The notes beneath the pieces were generated by a model. It saw nothing but the letters and a program-made list of their open reading frames with translations, did no database searches and was not told the DNA's origin. From Phoronis pallida (lineage: Eukaryota; Phoronida; Phoronidae), in assembly GCA_028565715.1 (NCBI GenBank), contig JAOXYC010204463.1:1-11582 (forward strand): DNA of 11,582 nt. Direction: 5' to 3'. Position numbers and translations under genes: made by a program. Below are positions 1 to 8,007 of this stretch, piece by piece (the first letter of the stretch is position 1; each line of letters opens with the position of its first letter).

Positions 1-712
1 ACCTTTAGGACTTTTAACTGTCTGAATGTAAGGGAGATAGTTTTCCCGCCGCCTACGGTAAAACCACCAAGCTCTTGGACACTACTAACCGATCGACAGC
101 CCAAACCATCAAAAACAGATCCAGAAAATTTGAGGACCGTTTGACTGAGTACCACTGCACCGTCTGAAGATGCACTTGTCCATTCAGACTTGTCGTTACC
201 AACAGACGCTCTAACAGTTGCAAATACTTTTACAAAGTCTCCAAGCGTAGGCAAAGGAAGGCAAACATATTCCTTATCTGAAATCGTGAAGTTAGCAACA
301 GAAACGAAATCAACAATATCTGCCTTTTGTCGAGAGGATCCTAGAGCAACGGAATATTCTAGAGCGTCATTGTGGCCAATGAAACCTTTCCATCCAACAC
401 AAAACCTCCCCTCTCGCATGAAATCAACATCAATGAGTTCAGTATTTGTCGAATCAGGATCAATGTCAAATACCATCCCAGGACTAGGAGGCATACCCGA
501 CGGTACTTTAAATGGAATTGTCTTAAAGACACTATATAGCCCAGCCTTGTTGAAAACTTTCAAAAGTACAATGTAACCTCTCCCCTGTGCTGCATTGTGT
601 CGTTGCAAGACCGTGTTAAACATTTCAAGGCAATAGCTTCCTCCAAAATTACATGTTCTGTTAGGAGTGAAAGGTGTGAATGGTATTACAACCTGGTTGT
701 CATCGTCAATTC
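1..712 (-). CDS. Exon (partial, runs off left edge) of large extracellular FN3-like protein
   Basis: Read on the minus strand from 712 to 1, this segment is open for about 237 codons with no stop. A good acceptor (TCTCTTTTCAG) sits immediately before it. Entry is in phase 1 and joins the phase-1 donor after 896, giving the continuous reading ...DYQFAVG-IDDDNQVV. Seen in the translation: Cys residues in the first part (TCNFGGSYC), then a fibronectin-III-like strand pattern (FCVGWKGFIGHNDALEYSVALG, followed by VCLPLPTLGDFVKVFATVRA), and N-glycosylation sequons NRT and NFT. The ending FGGSYC...FNKAGLYS and the W-x-G-F...Y-S-V-A-L-G pattern resemble the domains of the neighbouring exon at 896-2084. 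The role is unknown; an extracellular adhesive or matrix function is inferred. The end of the exon lies outside the window. Confidence 0.85.
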
Positions 713-895
713 CTGAAAAGAGAACATGATTACACATTTTTGTTGTTGACAGTAGAACTATTCAAATAATGTATCAGGTGACAAGAAAATGACTGTTTAA
801 TTTTTTTCCAACCTATCAATTAAAAAAACTGAAACGATCACAAATACAGTTAATATAGATTTGCCAAAATAGCAAAAAGTGGTGAATAGACGTAC

Positions 896-2084
896 CGACT
901 GCAAACTGATAATCGCCAATTCCATCCAAATATTCTTCGTCATAGAATGTATCCGTTTCCCAGGAAACCACTGTTTGTTTATTGTTGCCTACTAGCACCT
1001 TCAAAGCGTGAACATCTGACATTTTTGGTGGTGTTTCATCTAGAATAATCGGTCCAAGTTTCAGTTCTGTTTCAACTCCTGCCTGTGTGACTGCTGTGAT
1101 GCTGACGTGAATCTGTTGCCCTTGGTCGAGACCAGAAAATATTTTATTGTAGTACTGCACTTGATGTGTTGATTCATGGACAAGATCATTGGATGAGATG
1201 CCAACTCTGTATTCAAAGATTGGGGATGATTGTGTAGAGTTCCATCGAAGACGTATGTGATCCGTCGTTAAAAACTTCGGGTGTGAATCGTTATACAGCG
1301 TCTTGTTCGAACATATGATTCCGCTTTCTTTGGCACCCAAAGAGGCTACATTCCCATTCACATTCCTTGCTGCATGAATAACTGTAGTATCGACGCTTTG
1401 AGAGTGTAAACACTTTTGTATACACTCGCTCGTTGCGATCAATTGGATTTTCGTAAAATTTGCGAAAACATACCAAAACTCAGAACCATTCACTTGAGGG
1501 CAGCTAATCCCACTGTTAACGTGTAGACCTCTCAGTTCGATATCTGTGAGCTTTAGTGCGACTCGATCAACAACTACACCATCTGAACAAGCTGGTATTG
1601 AAGGTTCGTTTGCACCGTTGTAGGCTATGACATTAAGGTAGTACTTCCCATCTTTGTCGATAACTTCAGTTGCAAAATTCACGGTTGTGTTCTTTCCAAG
1701 CTCTTGCAACTCGTTTTTGGTGAGGCACTTGTCAGAAAATGCGTATTTGTAATAGCGAACACCACTCTCATGGTCAAAGAAGCCATGCCAGTTTCCAGAT
1801 AGTGTCAAATCACTTTGAAAATCAACATCTTGTTGTGAAGTTTCAGGTCCATCGTTGACGACTCCGGTAGTTGGTGGAGAAACGTCAATCAAGATAGCCA
1901 CAGTCACCGTTGTCGTTAGCAATGCTTTATTCCTTGCTGTTATTGAGAAAAAGTACTCGCGGTTGTGGTTGGCCATTTGTGTGCTTTTAGCCGCTAGTCC
2001 ATTAAGCTTAATTGTGTAGTTGTATCGTTCACATTCACTGTCAATCATCTTGGGGCAATACACGTTGCTCATGTTATCATGCTT
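896..2084 (-). CDS. Exon of large extracellular FN3-like protein
   Basis: This 1,189-nt segment is open on the minus strand. The acceptor is a long T run ending TTTAG before 2084 (entry phase 0). The donor G|GTACGT after 896 is in phase 1 and matches the next exon at 712; the reading frame beyond 896 is intron. The protein (about 396 residues) begins KHDNMSNVYCPKM, so the ATG at 2072 is not a start codon. It shows at least three beta-sandwich repeats of fibronectin-III type: YFFSITARNKALLTTT with ILIDVSPP; a W-x-G-F-x-D-x-E-S-G-V-x-Y-Y segment near residue 105; and FEYRVGISS with IHVSITAVTQAGVE and LDETPPKM. Several sequons (NYT, NTT, NGS, NFT, NKT, NDS, NST) and paired Cys fit a secreted protein. 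I recall similar uncharacterised repeats in lancelet and other invertebrate proteins, but this is not checked. Confidence 0.85.
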
Positions 2085-2202
2085 CTAAAAAAAATCAAAA
2101 GTACATTTATGTTTTCTTTAGGCTTAACAATAAACAATATACCAATGATATTACTGAACCAGTTGGAAACAATTCATGTAAGCTTAGGGAATTGATTAAT
2201 AC

Positions 2203-3476
2203 CGTTTTGCTGATTAAACATTGAAATGTATGGTGGAATTGAAAACGTTTTGTCAACAATGATATCAACTTCTTCAATAGAATTGACATTCATAATTTTA
2301 ATTACCCTAATAACTGGTTCCGAGCCATCTCCAATGCCAGAGGTGCCATTAGAAGTACCAAGTGTCCATCGTACATCGTGAACACCACTGTCTCCATCTA
2401 GTACGATAAACTGAAACTTCATTGTTGAAAGATCATCGCCGCTGTGAACAAATAACTCTTTCATATCGTTATTGGTTACGCCAAAGCTTGCAATTGTAGG
2501 TGGTGTTGAGTCTATTTTGAGCACAATGGTATCGTTTTTCACATTACCCATGATGTCTTTAGCTTGGACACATAGCTGAAGTGCGTCACCATCTTGGATC
2601 TTGACGTGATCAATAGTATTAGTTTGTAAAGGATTTGATAAAATGTCGCGCTCGGTGATGGAAGTTGTACTTGGAAGAAGCGATGAGGCGTACTTAAACT
2701 CGACTATACCGTATTCATTTGGAGTACCAGTAACAGGCAAGTCACCACCAGTCTGGTCGTAATATCCACTAATATAGGGGTTATTTTGTATTGGTCTCAG
2801 CATGTTACTTTGTTCTTGAAATGTATTGTGGAAATGTTTCGCCCAATCTAGAGACACGGGTCCGAGGTGAGTTTGCCACGCACCTGTGTTACCCTTAGTT
2901 GCTGACGTTACAGTTATTGGGTGTGATGACGTCGTTTCTATCCTTGAGTCTGGGTCATATAGAACAAACCTTCTGGCTACTCCGAGGTTGCGGGCGTAAT
3001 CTTTTACTTCCATTCTAACTGCGTAAAATCCTCGATCCGGCAATGTGAATTGAACAGAACCTTCTCCACTTGTTGACACTGTGATGGCTTCTCCAATCTT
3101 ATTTAAATCTACTCCAAGTATGGGTCCCTTTTCAACTACATGGTGCAGTGTAAACTCTAAGTGTTCTATCCCAGATGCTGAGCGGCTGTTACTTGGCAGA
3201 GCTAACGGATCACTCCAACCCCCGTATGTAACGGTCACGTTAGGACTCTTGGTAATCCTCTCGGCAATTCCAATAGGGTCAAATCGGTAGGATGCAGACG
3301 TAGGGCAATTTGAAAGTTCAGAACAGTGAACTGGCTTTGAATCATCAAATGTCATGCAAATGGTTTTTGAGTTTGTTTTCTCACTGTAGTATTGCCGTCT
3401 ACTATCAATTCGATCATAAGCAACATTGTGTGCTCTGAAATATCCTCCGCCCTTTGCTATGTAGCGTACACAATAC
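2203..3476 (-). CDS. Exon of large extracellular protein, beta-sandwich domains; 3' boundary uncertain
   Basis: The minus-strand frame is open from the acceptor TTACTACAG before 3476 (entry phase 2) to a stop at 2174. The ATG at 3355 is internal, because the frame and the protein pattern continue upstream (YCVRYIAKGGGYFRAHN). The phase-2 entry joins the phase-2 donor at 6132, giving NGY-R-YCVRYIA. The translation has Cys pairs near the start, VTVTYGGWSDPLAL, VQFTLPDRGFYAVRMEVKDYARN, RRFVLYDPDSRI and, later, LQLCVQAKDIMGN with VLKIDSTPPTI and LDGDSGVHDVRWTLG. These are immunoglobulin-like or fibronectin-like strand patterns. I recall this order (YGGWSDP, ARRF-LYDP, D-S-TPP) in uncharacterised metazoan proteins. 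The donor is the weak point: the only plausible GT (AACG|GTATTA after 2203) is in phase 1, whereas the next acceptor at 2084 is in phase 0. Confidence 0.8.
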
Positions 3477-3683
3477 CTGTAGTAAGAGAATATTAATCAA
3501 TAGACAATTCATTAAAATTGCATACATCATAACTTACTTTGCAACAAGTTGAATATGTGGAACAGTTTGTTTTTCTTCCAACTATATGGTCAACTGAGCA
3601 ATGATAAGGAAGTCCAAGTTATAGGATTTGGGTCAAACATCTTATCTTTTTTAAAAATGTTCAAATACTTGTAACCAACGGTT

Positions 3684-3702
3684 TAGCGACCTCTGGTGGT
3701 CG
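3684..3702 (-). promoter_or_regulatory. CTCF-like core motif in the left terminal repeat of the MITE
   Basis: The minus strand reads CGACCACCAGAGGTCGCTA. This matches the bilaterian CTCF core consensus (CCACCAGAGGGCGCTA type) at all but one position of the 16-base core. The right terminal repeat keeps only ACCAGAGGTCGCTT and lacks the leading CCA. A match alone does not show binding, and terminal repeats can resemble it by chance. Confidence 0.35.
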
Positions 3703-3719
3703 AATGTTAGACTGGTCAG

Positions 3720-3899
3720 TTGTATATGATTATTGAAACTGACTTGTTGAGTCTTGAGATGTTCTGAGTTTATTTCTTTTCTTTATCAGGTATGTGGATA
3801 TTTTTCGTTATAGTTTACTTGTATCTGAGTTGTATATGATTATTGAAACTAACTAGTTTTGTCTTGAGATGTTCTGAGTTTATTTCTTTTCTTTATCAG
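3720..3899. repeat. Two direct copies, 110-bp period, inside the MITE
   Basis: The segment 3720-3789 (starting TTGTATATGATTATTGAAAC and ending TTCTTTTCTTTATCAG) recurs at 3830-3899. Differences cluster in one ten-base patch (GACTTGTTGA versus AACTAGTTTT). The remainder is almost identical, so the internal duplication is fairly young or conserved. Confidence 0.85.
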
Positions 3900-4104
3900 A
3901 ATAAAGAGAAAGACTTGACCCGGGGACTTGACTTGCTACAAAGACCAGAGGTCGCTTAACCGTTGGTTACATACTGCAAACATGCAAAATAACTCAAAAA
4001 GTCCCAACATCATCGACGACGTATCACTGATGGCCTAAGTGCTCTTGTCCTATCAGGTTCCTGGTTCCACACACCGACAAAATAACCGTCAGTCATTTCA
4101 ATAT

Positions 4105-4211
4105 AGAGATTGTCAATCATTGCGAAGCTTGATTATAATTAATTATGAATCTGTTCAAGCAACTAATTTGGTCACATTATACTCAAAGCTTCGCAATGAT
4201 TGACAATTTCT
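4105..4211. repeat. Long stem-loop at left end of the composite element
   Basis: The arms 4105-4130 and 4186-4211 are reverse complements at 25 of 26 positions (inner core TTGCGAAGCTT / AAGCTTCGCAA). They enclose a 55-base loop. The loop itself contains the 45-bp segment that recurs inverted at 5806-5850, so two nested inverted repeats share this end. Confidence 0.85.
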
Positions 4212-4428
4212 TTATTTAAAACCGTTAGGATTTCGGGCGAGATGCCCAATATATGAAAAATACCTACGCTAAACAAATGCGTCCACGGCAAGTGCAACGC
4301 AATGTTTATGTAATTAATGAAAAGCAACGTTTAGTTCTGAAATAGAAATTGGCTATACTAGCATAGTAGTAAAAGTAATGTTACTGAATAATGAGAAATC
4401 ATAATCCTGAACGTATGTACCAAATTTT

Positions 4429-5610
4429 GACACCAGGGGGTGTAGACAACTTGAAAACTGTTGGGTTTAAGCTAATTACTCAATTTTGCCATGATGGGAA
4501 GTTGGGTGGACGTGACGACACCTGTTGTTGAGACATTGATACAACAAAAATATGTGTCAAGTTTCGTTCAAACTCTGTTTAGTATTTTTCAAAAAAAAGT
4601 GCCATTATGCAATGGTTGATATACAAACTGATTTTGCCATTAGGGGGACTGAGTGTCATATTATTAATAAAATGATACTCACACTTATGAAGTAATTGTA
4701 AGTTGCATGTATGCCAAGTCATTAAAATCTGCCAAGCATTTTTCAAAAAATGTATGAAGCAATTGTGGATTTACGAACTAATTCTGCCACTAGGTGGAGT
4801 GGTGGTAGACATAATTACCCGAAAAGTGACTGGTGCTAGAGCATTGTCAGAAGGTACATGCGTGCCAAGTTTTATTGAAATCTGCCAACCGGTTTTGAAA
4901 AAAGTGCGAACAAGCAATTGTTGATTTCCGAACAAATTCTGCCACCAGGAGGAGTTGGAGTAGACGTGACGACCCAAAAAGCGACTGGTGAAAGGCTATT
5001 GTCACAAGATACGTGCGTGCCAAGTTTCATTAAAGTCTGCCAAGCGACTTTCAAATAAAGTGCGAACAAGCTATTGTTGATTTCCGAACTAATTCTGCCA
5101 ACAGGGAGGGTTGGGGTAGATGTGACAATACAAACACTGACTGGTGCCGTTGTATTGACGAAAGGATAATGTATGCCAAGTTTCGTCAAAATCTGTTAAG
5201 AGCTTTTCAAGAAAAAGTGTTGACAAGCAATTGTTGACTTCCGAACTTATTCTGCCACCAGGGGGAGTGAGGGTAGACGTGACCACCAGAAAAGCGACAC
5301 CTGTTGTTGAGACATTGATACAACAAAAATATGTGTCAAGTTTCGTTCAAATTCTGTCTAGTATTTTTCAAAAAAGCAATTGTCGATTTCCAAGCTAATT
5401 CTGCCACCAGGGGGAGTTAGGATAGACGTGACGAGTCGAAAAGCGACTGGTGCTGGCGCATTGACGTAAGAGGCATGTATGCTAAGTTTCGTCAAAATCC
5501 GTCAAGTGGTTTTCAAAAAAAGTGCGGACAAGCAATTGTCGATTTCGGAACTAATTCTGCCACCAGGAGGAGTAAGGGTAGAGGTGACGACCCGAAAAGC
5601 GACTGGTGCC
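4429..5610. repeat. Tandem array of ~155-bp units (about 7-8 diverged copies)
   Basis: The phrase GCCAAGTTTCGTCAAAATCTG or a close variant starts near 4556, 4710, 4865, 5019, 5175, 5336 and 5481, a spacing of about 145-161 bp. Each unit also holds a CAAAAAAAGTGCGAACAAGC-like stretch, TTTCCGAACTAATTCTGCCA and GACCCGAAAAGCGACTGGTG. The TGCCACCAGGGGGAGT-like box falls at 4429, 4635, 4785, 4941, 5098, 5254, 5403 and 5559. The short open frames across it on both strands shift between units and look non-coding. The period is close to a nucleosome repeat, as in many satellites. Confidence 0.9.
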
Positions 5611-5654
5611 GGACGCACAAGTGGACGCACAAGTGGACGCACAAGTGGACGCAT
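5611..5654. repeat. 12-bp minisatellite, 3.7 copies (GGACGCACAAGT)
   Basis: GGACGCACAAGT is repeated three times exactly from 5611, then GGACGCAT. It lies between the last tandem unit and the tRNA-like sequence. It is in frame as a four-residue repeat in short open frames, but nothing else suggests translation. Confidence 0.95.
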
Positions 5655-5680
5655 AAAAATGTATCGTGTCTCGGCTAGTT

Positions 5681-5753
5681 GGCTTCGCTAGCTCAGTGGC
5701 AGAGCATCGGTCTAGTAATCCGAAGGTCCTGGGTTTGAGCCCCAGAAGGGCCA
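5681..5753 (+). tRNA. tRNA-Thr(AGT)-like sequence, probably a tRNA-derived SINE head or pseudogene
   Basis: A cloverleaf can be drawn. The D stem is GCTC/GAGC. The anticodon stem TCGGT/TCCGA has one T-T mismatch. The anticodon loop CTAGTAA has anticodon AGT at 5714-5716. The T stem is CTGGG/CCCAG. The A box TAGCTCAGTGG (5689-5699) is perfect and the B box GGTTTGAGCCC has one change from consensus. A T5 run at 5761-5765 could end pol III transcription. Against a working tRNA: one extra base between acceptor and D stem, the T loop reads TTTGAGC, and the acceptor stem pairs poorly at its inner end. It sits at the right end of a repeat element, which favours a tRNA-derived origin. Confidence 0.6.
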
Positions 5754-5805
5754 TGCAGCATTTTTCAAAAATCATTTTGCTCAGTTGAGGAAATTAGGTC
5801 CCGTG

Positions 5806-5850
5806 ATGTGACCAAACTAGTTGCTTGAACAGATTCATAATTAATTATAA
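5806..5850. repeat. 45-bp inverted copy of 4133-4177
   Basis: The sequence beginning ATGTGACCAAACTAGTTGC is the reverse complement of 4133-4177 with a single difference. It ends exactly where the 16-bp direct repeat of the composite element begins (overlap of four bases). From here to the exon at 6132 I see only AT-rich intron. Confidence 0.9.
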
Positions 5851-6131
5851 CCGTCAGTCATTATTAACATGGCTAAAAGTGACAACACAACTTCTATATA
5901 TCGTTTTTTCTGTTTTACTGTTATTTCTTTTCATAGAATGTAGAAACTCGTTAAGTCTACAGATGATGACCCACGCAGTGAGTTATGGCAGCATCGTTGT
6001 TGAGACTACTTGGTTCTGTTTGCCATGAGAGTTCTGTCTTTAATGCGGACGGAAAATTGGAAACCGCAGTATTGTGTTTTAGTAATTCTATTGATTTTGC
6101 TTGATTTGAAAAATACAGTAGGCCTACTCAC

Positions 6132-6270
6132 CTGTAACCATTTTGCAATGGAGGTCCTTGTTTTTGAATTTCATTTTTACATGTAACTGCCGAACCCTGA
6201 ACATGTGTTGAGGAGAACGGATGAGTGCAATTTCTGACGAGATCCTGATTTCCAACGTAAACCTTTGTTC
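6132..6270 (-). CDS. Small exon of the large extracellular protein
   Basis: The minus strand has an acceptor (CATCATTTATTAG) before 6270 and a strong donor CAG|GTGAGT after 6132. Entry is phase 1 and exit is phase 2; the exit matches the acceptor phase at 3476. The reading is TKVYVGNQDLVRNCTHPF, then a Cys after SAVTC and QKQGPPLQNGY. Joined to the previous exon it gives ...LVYNKI-G-TKVYVGNQ. The two Cys could pair within this small segment. The domain is not recognised; the GSAVTC part recalls a Sushi strand, but the rest of that module is missing. Confidence 0.65.
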
Positions 6271-6625
6271 CTAATAAATGATGAACAATTTTTATAGCAA
6301 TAAAGGTTTACCAAGTGACACGTTTGTCTAATTTATAAACTGTTTTCTGATAGCATTGTCATGGGAGGTCTTGATGAAATTGAAAATCCAATCTGGTATC
6401 AATAAACAATTAGTGTCCTTATCAAGGTTAATAAATGTAAAAGGGCGACGATTTTCTTCATTGTAAACAATCACGAATTCTAAAGAGCTCAGACGCATTC
6501 TTCCCATAAACGCTGAAAAGGACTTTGTAACTATTACATGTTTGACTCATTAAGGCAAGGCCCAGCGAACTGGTTGGGTATTAAACCCTGAAAGTGTTGC
6601 CATACCCGTTTTAAACAAAGCCTAC
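6271..6625. other. Intron of the large minus-strand gene; no further feature seen
   Basis: AT-rich, with stops in every frame. I found no inverted or tandem repeat and no similarity to the elements elsewhere in the window. Confidence 0.5.
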
Positions 6626-6892
6626 CTATTTTATTGTACACCAGAATTTGCGAGGAAGCACCAACAATACCAAATTTAAAATCAGCAATATAGTTCGGTT
6701 TTGTTGGTTTGATCATTACATTGAAGCGGAACGTAAATGTGAATGTAATATTTGCTGGCTGGAAGTTACTGTAAAAGTCTTGTTGGTTTTGACAGTCGTT
6801 TGGCCCTGTGGGTACTTTGGAATCGGAGAACTCATTGCTTGAACTAACAGCTCGTGTGAAACATGTCTCCAATTTCGGTTTTAACGAAGATA
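6626..6892 (-). CDS. Exon of the large extracellular protein (symmetrical phase 1-1)
   Basis: The minus-strand open frame between acceptor CTATATTACAG (before 6892) and donor ATAG|GTAGGC (after 6626) is 267 nt, in phase 1 at both ends. It reads SSLKPKLETCFTRAV, then NDCQNQQDFYSNFQPANITF, then FTFRFNVMIKP and ADFKFGIVGASSQILVYNKI. It has two Cys, one sequon (NIT) and alternating hydrophobic strands near the end, which suggests a beta-rich extracellular domain. The longer open frame around it extends into intron on both sides. The family is not recognised. The phases fit the neighbours on each side. Confidence 0.65.
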
Positions 6893-7165
6893 CTGTAATA
6901 TAGTGAAAAAAAACATAGCCATGTAATTCCATTGGTTTCTTGTTCTGTAAGTTGCGAACTTAATTATGTTCATGTGTTTATTAGAATAAAAACAACGACT
7001 GATTTCAAATTAAAAGAATACATGTTTCTGAACTTCCAGGTTCCATGGTCACTGCAACAATGACATTTTGGCGCAATAATTCTATTCAAACTCGATGACG
7101 TTCCTTCCGTAAATCGTCAGTAAATTTAACGCTATGATTAGAAGTCAGCAAGCAATACAATATAA

Positions 7166-7510
7166 TCAAACATATAGAGCTAAATCAGTGTGTTTAATTT
7201 GTGGGTTGAGATAGGACTTTTGCCAATTTATGTGAAACGATTCCCTTTTAAATTTCAAAAAGTAATCATTGTCGGCAACATCGATTACAGAAAAAACTAA
7301 TCTTTTCACAAAGCTGTTTACAATTTTCTAAAGATTCAAGGTGGCGAAAAATATGGGAATTTTTGTCTTTAGCAAGGTGTTCAGCGATTCTCGTGGAAAG
7401 GTGGCGAGTTTTTTTACCGATGTACATAGATGTGCAACCTAGTCACTGGAATTTATAAACAGCACGAGATTTGAATTTGGAAACATCCTTGAGATTGAAA
7501 AAATTCCCAA
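7166..7510 (-). pseudogene. Penelope-like element C-terminus with GIY-YIG endonuclease, left copy (broken)
   Basis: The minus strand reads FFNLKDVSKFKSRAVYKFQ, then a stop at 7443-7445 where the right copy has Cys, then GCTSMYIGKKTRHLSTRIAEH, then SHIFRHLESLENCKQLC. The pattern VYKF-x-C-x2-C-x3-YIG-x-T, followed by R-I-x-E-H, is the C-terminal GIY-YIG endonuclease of Penelope-like retroelements. In active elements it nicks target DNA to prime reverse transcription. The first Cys of the C-x2-C pair is lost to the stop. A later frameshift (extra base near the VID segment) breaks the tail. The reverse transcriptase part is absent. Confidence 0.85.
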
Positions 7511-7649
7511 CTTTATACGTTGTGAAAACTAGTCGAAAATTCAGACCATCAGTGCAATATCTACGAACTAATTTACATAGCGTAGACTCTGTATGTTTAG
7601 AAAAACTTCCCAAGTAAGAAAGTTTGAAGTACAGGCGGAACTACAAGTA

Positions 7650-8007
7650 CTTCAAACTTCCTTACTTCGAACGTTTTTCAATCCCAAGAATGTTTCCAAA
7701 TTCAAATCTCGTGCTGTTTATAAATTCCAGTGTGCAGGTTGCACATCTATGCACATCGGTGAGACAACTAGCCACCTTTCCACGAGAATTGCTAAACACC
7801 TTGCTAAAAACAAAAATTCCCATATTTTTTCGTCACTTTGAATCTTCAGAAAAGTGTAAACAGCTTTGTAATAAGAATTGTTTTTCTGTTATCGATGTTG
7901 CAAACAATGATTAATTTTTGAAATTAAAGGAATCGATGCACATAAATTGGCAAAAGCCCAATTTCAACTCCCAAATTAAACACATTGCTTTAGCTCTATA
8001 TGTTTGA
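7650..8007 (+). pseudogene. Penelope-like element C-terminus with GIY-YIG endonuclease, right copy (broken)
   Basis: The plus strand reads FFNPKNVSKFKSRAVYKFQ, then CAGCTSMHIGETTSHLSTRI and AKHLAKNKNSHIF up to a frameshift (one extra T in the T run near 7828). It then continues in another frame as FRHFESSEKCKQLCNKNCF, VIDVANND, an in-frame stop and LKLKESMHINWQKPNFNSQI before the stop at 8005-8007. The final segment matches the usual Penelope-like tail (K-E-x-x-H-I-x-W-x-K-P-x-x-N-x-Q). The YIG tyrosine is His here, although both Cys are kept. An in-frame TTG at 7593 lies upstream but belongs to the hairpin centre, so it is not a real start. Confidence 0.85.

Larger units (their letters stand above)
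3670..3971. mobile_element. Short non-autonomous DNA transposon (MITE-like) with 28-bp terminal inverted repeats
   Basis: The first 28 bases (3670-3697) and last 28 bases (3944-3971) are reverse complements with one mismatch; the outer end reads TGTAACCAACGG. The bases just outside are TACT on both sides (3666-3669 and 3972-3975), a likely target-site duplication. If the outermost T/A pair is excluded from the inverted repeats, the duplication is ATACT (5 bp). There is no coding capacity. It lies in the intron between the coding segments at 6132-6270 and 2203-3476. I could not assign a superfamily from the ends and the 4-5 bp duplication. Confidence 0.8.
4082..5862. mobile_element. Composite repeat element: direct repeats, inner inverted repeats, tandem core, tRNA-like end
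   Basis: The 16-mer ATAACCGTCAGTCATT occurs at 4082-4097 and again at 5847-5862. Between them lies a second symmetrical pair: 4133-4177 is the reverse complement of 5806-5850 (44 of 45 positions). Inside are a 107-bp stem-loop, about 220 bp (4212-4428) in which I recognise nothing, the ~155-bp tandem array, a 12-bp minisatellite and a tRNA-like sequence. Layouts with a tandem core of about 160 bp between conserved ends are known for bivalve Pearl and other Helitron-derived non-autonomous elements. That comparison is an analogy; I see no Helitron ends. The 16-bp repeats are too long for a typical target duplication and may be element sequence. Confidence 0.55.

Noticed and set aside
190-576. 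Plus-strand open frame of 128 codons
   Set aside because: It is antisense to the minus-strand exon at 1-712, which has a splice acceptor, phase match and domain-like sequence. The plus-strand translation is low in structure.
5611-5654. CRISPR-like short repeats
   Set aside because: The 12-bp units are directly adjacent with no spacers, and the context is eukaryotic.
5681-5753. Functional threonine tRNA gene
   Set aside because: It has an extra base before the D stem, a weak acceptor stem and an unusual T loop, and it is embedded in a repeat element. Kept as tRNA-like only.
4703-5775. Several short open frames on both strands across the tandem array
   Set aside because: They shift frame from unit to unit and mirror the repeat. 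No known domain is present; the repeated GTSG-type peptides come from the 12-bp minisatellite.
5825-6028. Plus-strand open frame with a hydrophobic stretch (LYIVFSVLLLFLFIE)
   Set aside because: It starts inside the inverted repeat of the composite element. The T-rich intron alone explains the hydrophobic run.
6534-6932. The whole 132-codon minus-strand open frame as a separate gene
   Set aside because: Only 6626-6892 lies between good splice sites with matching phases. The ends of the frame are intron.
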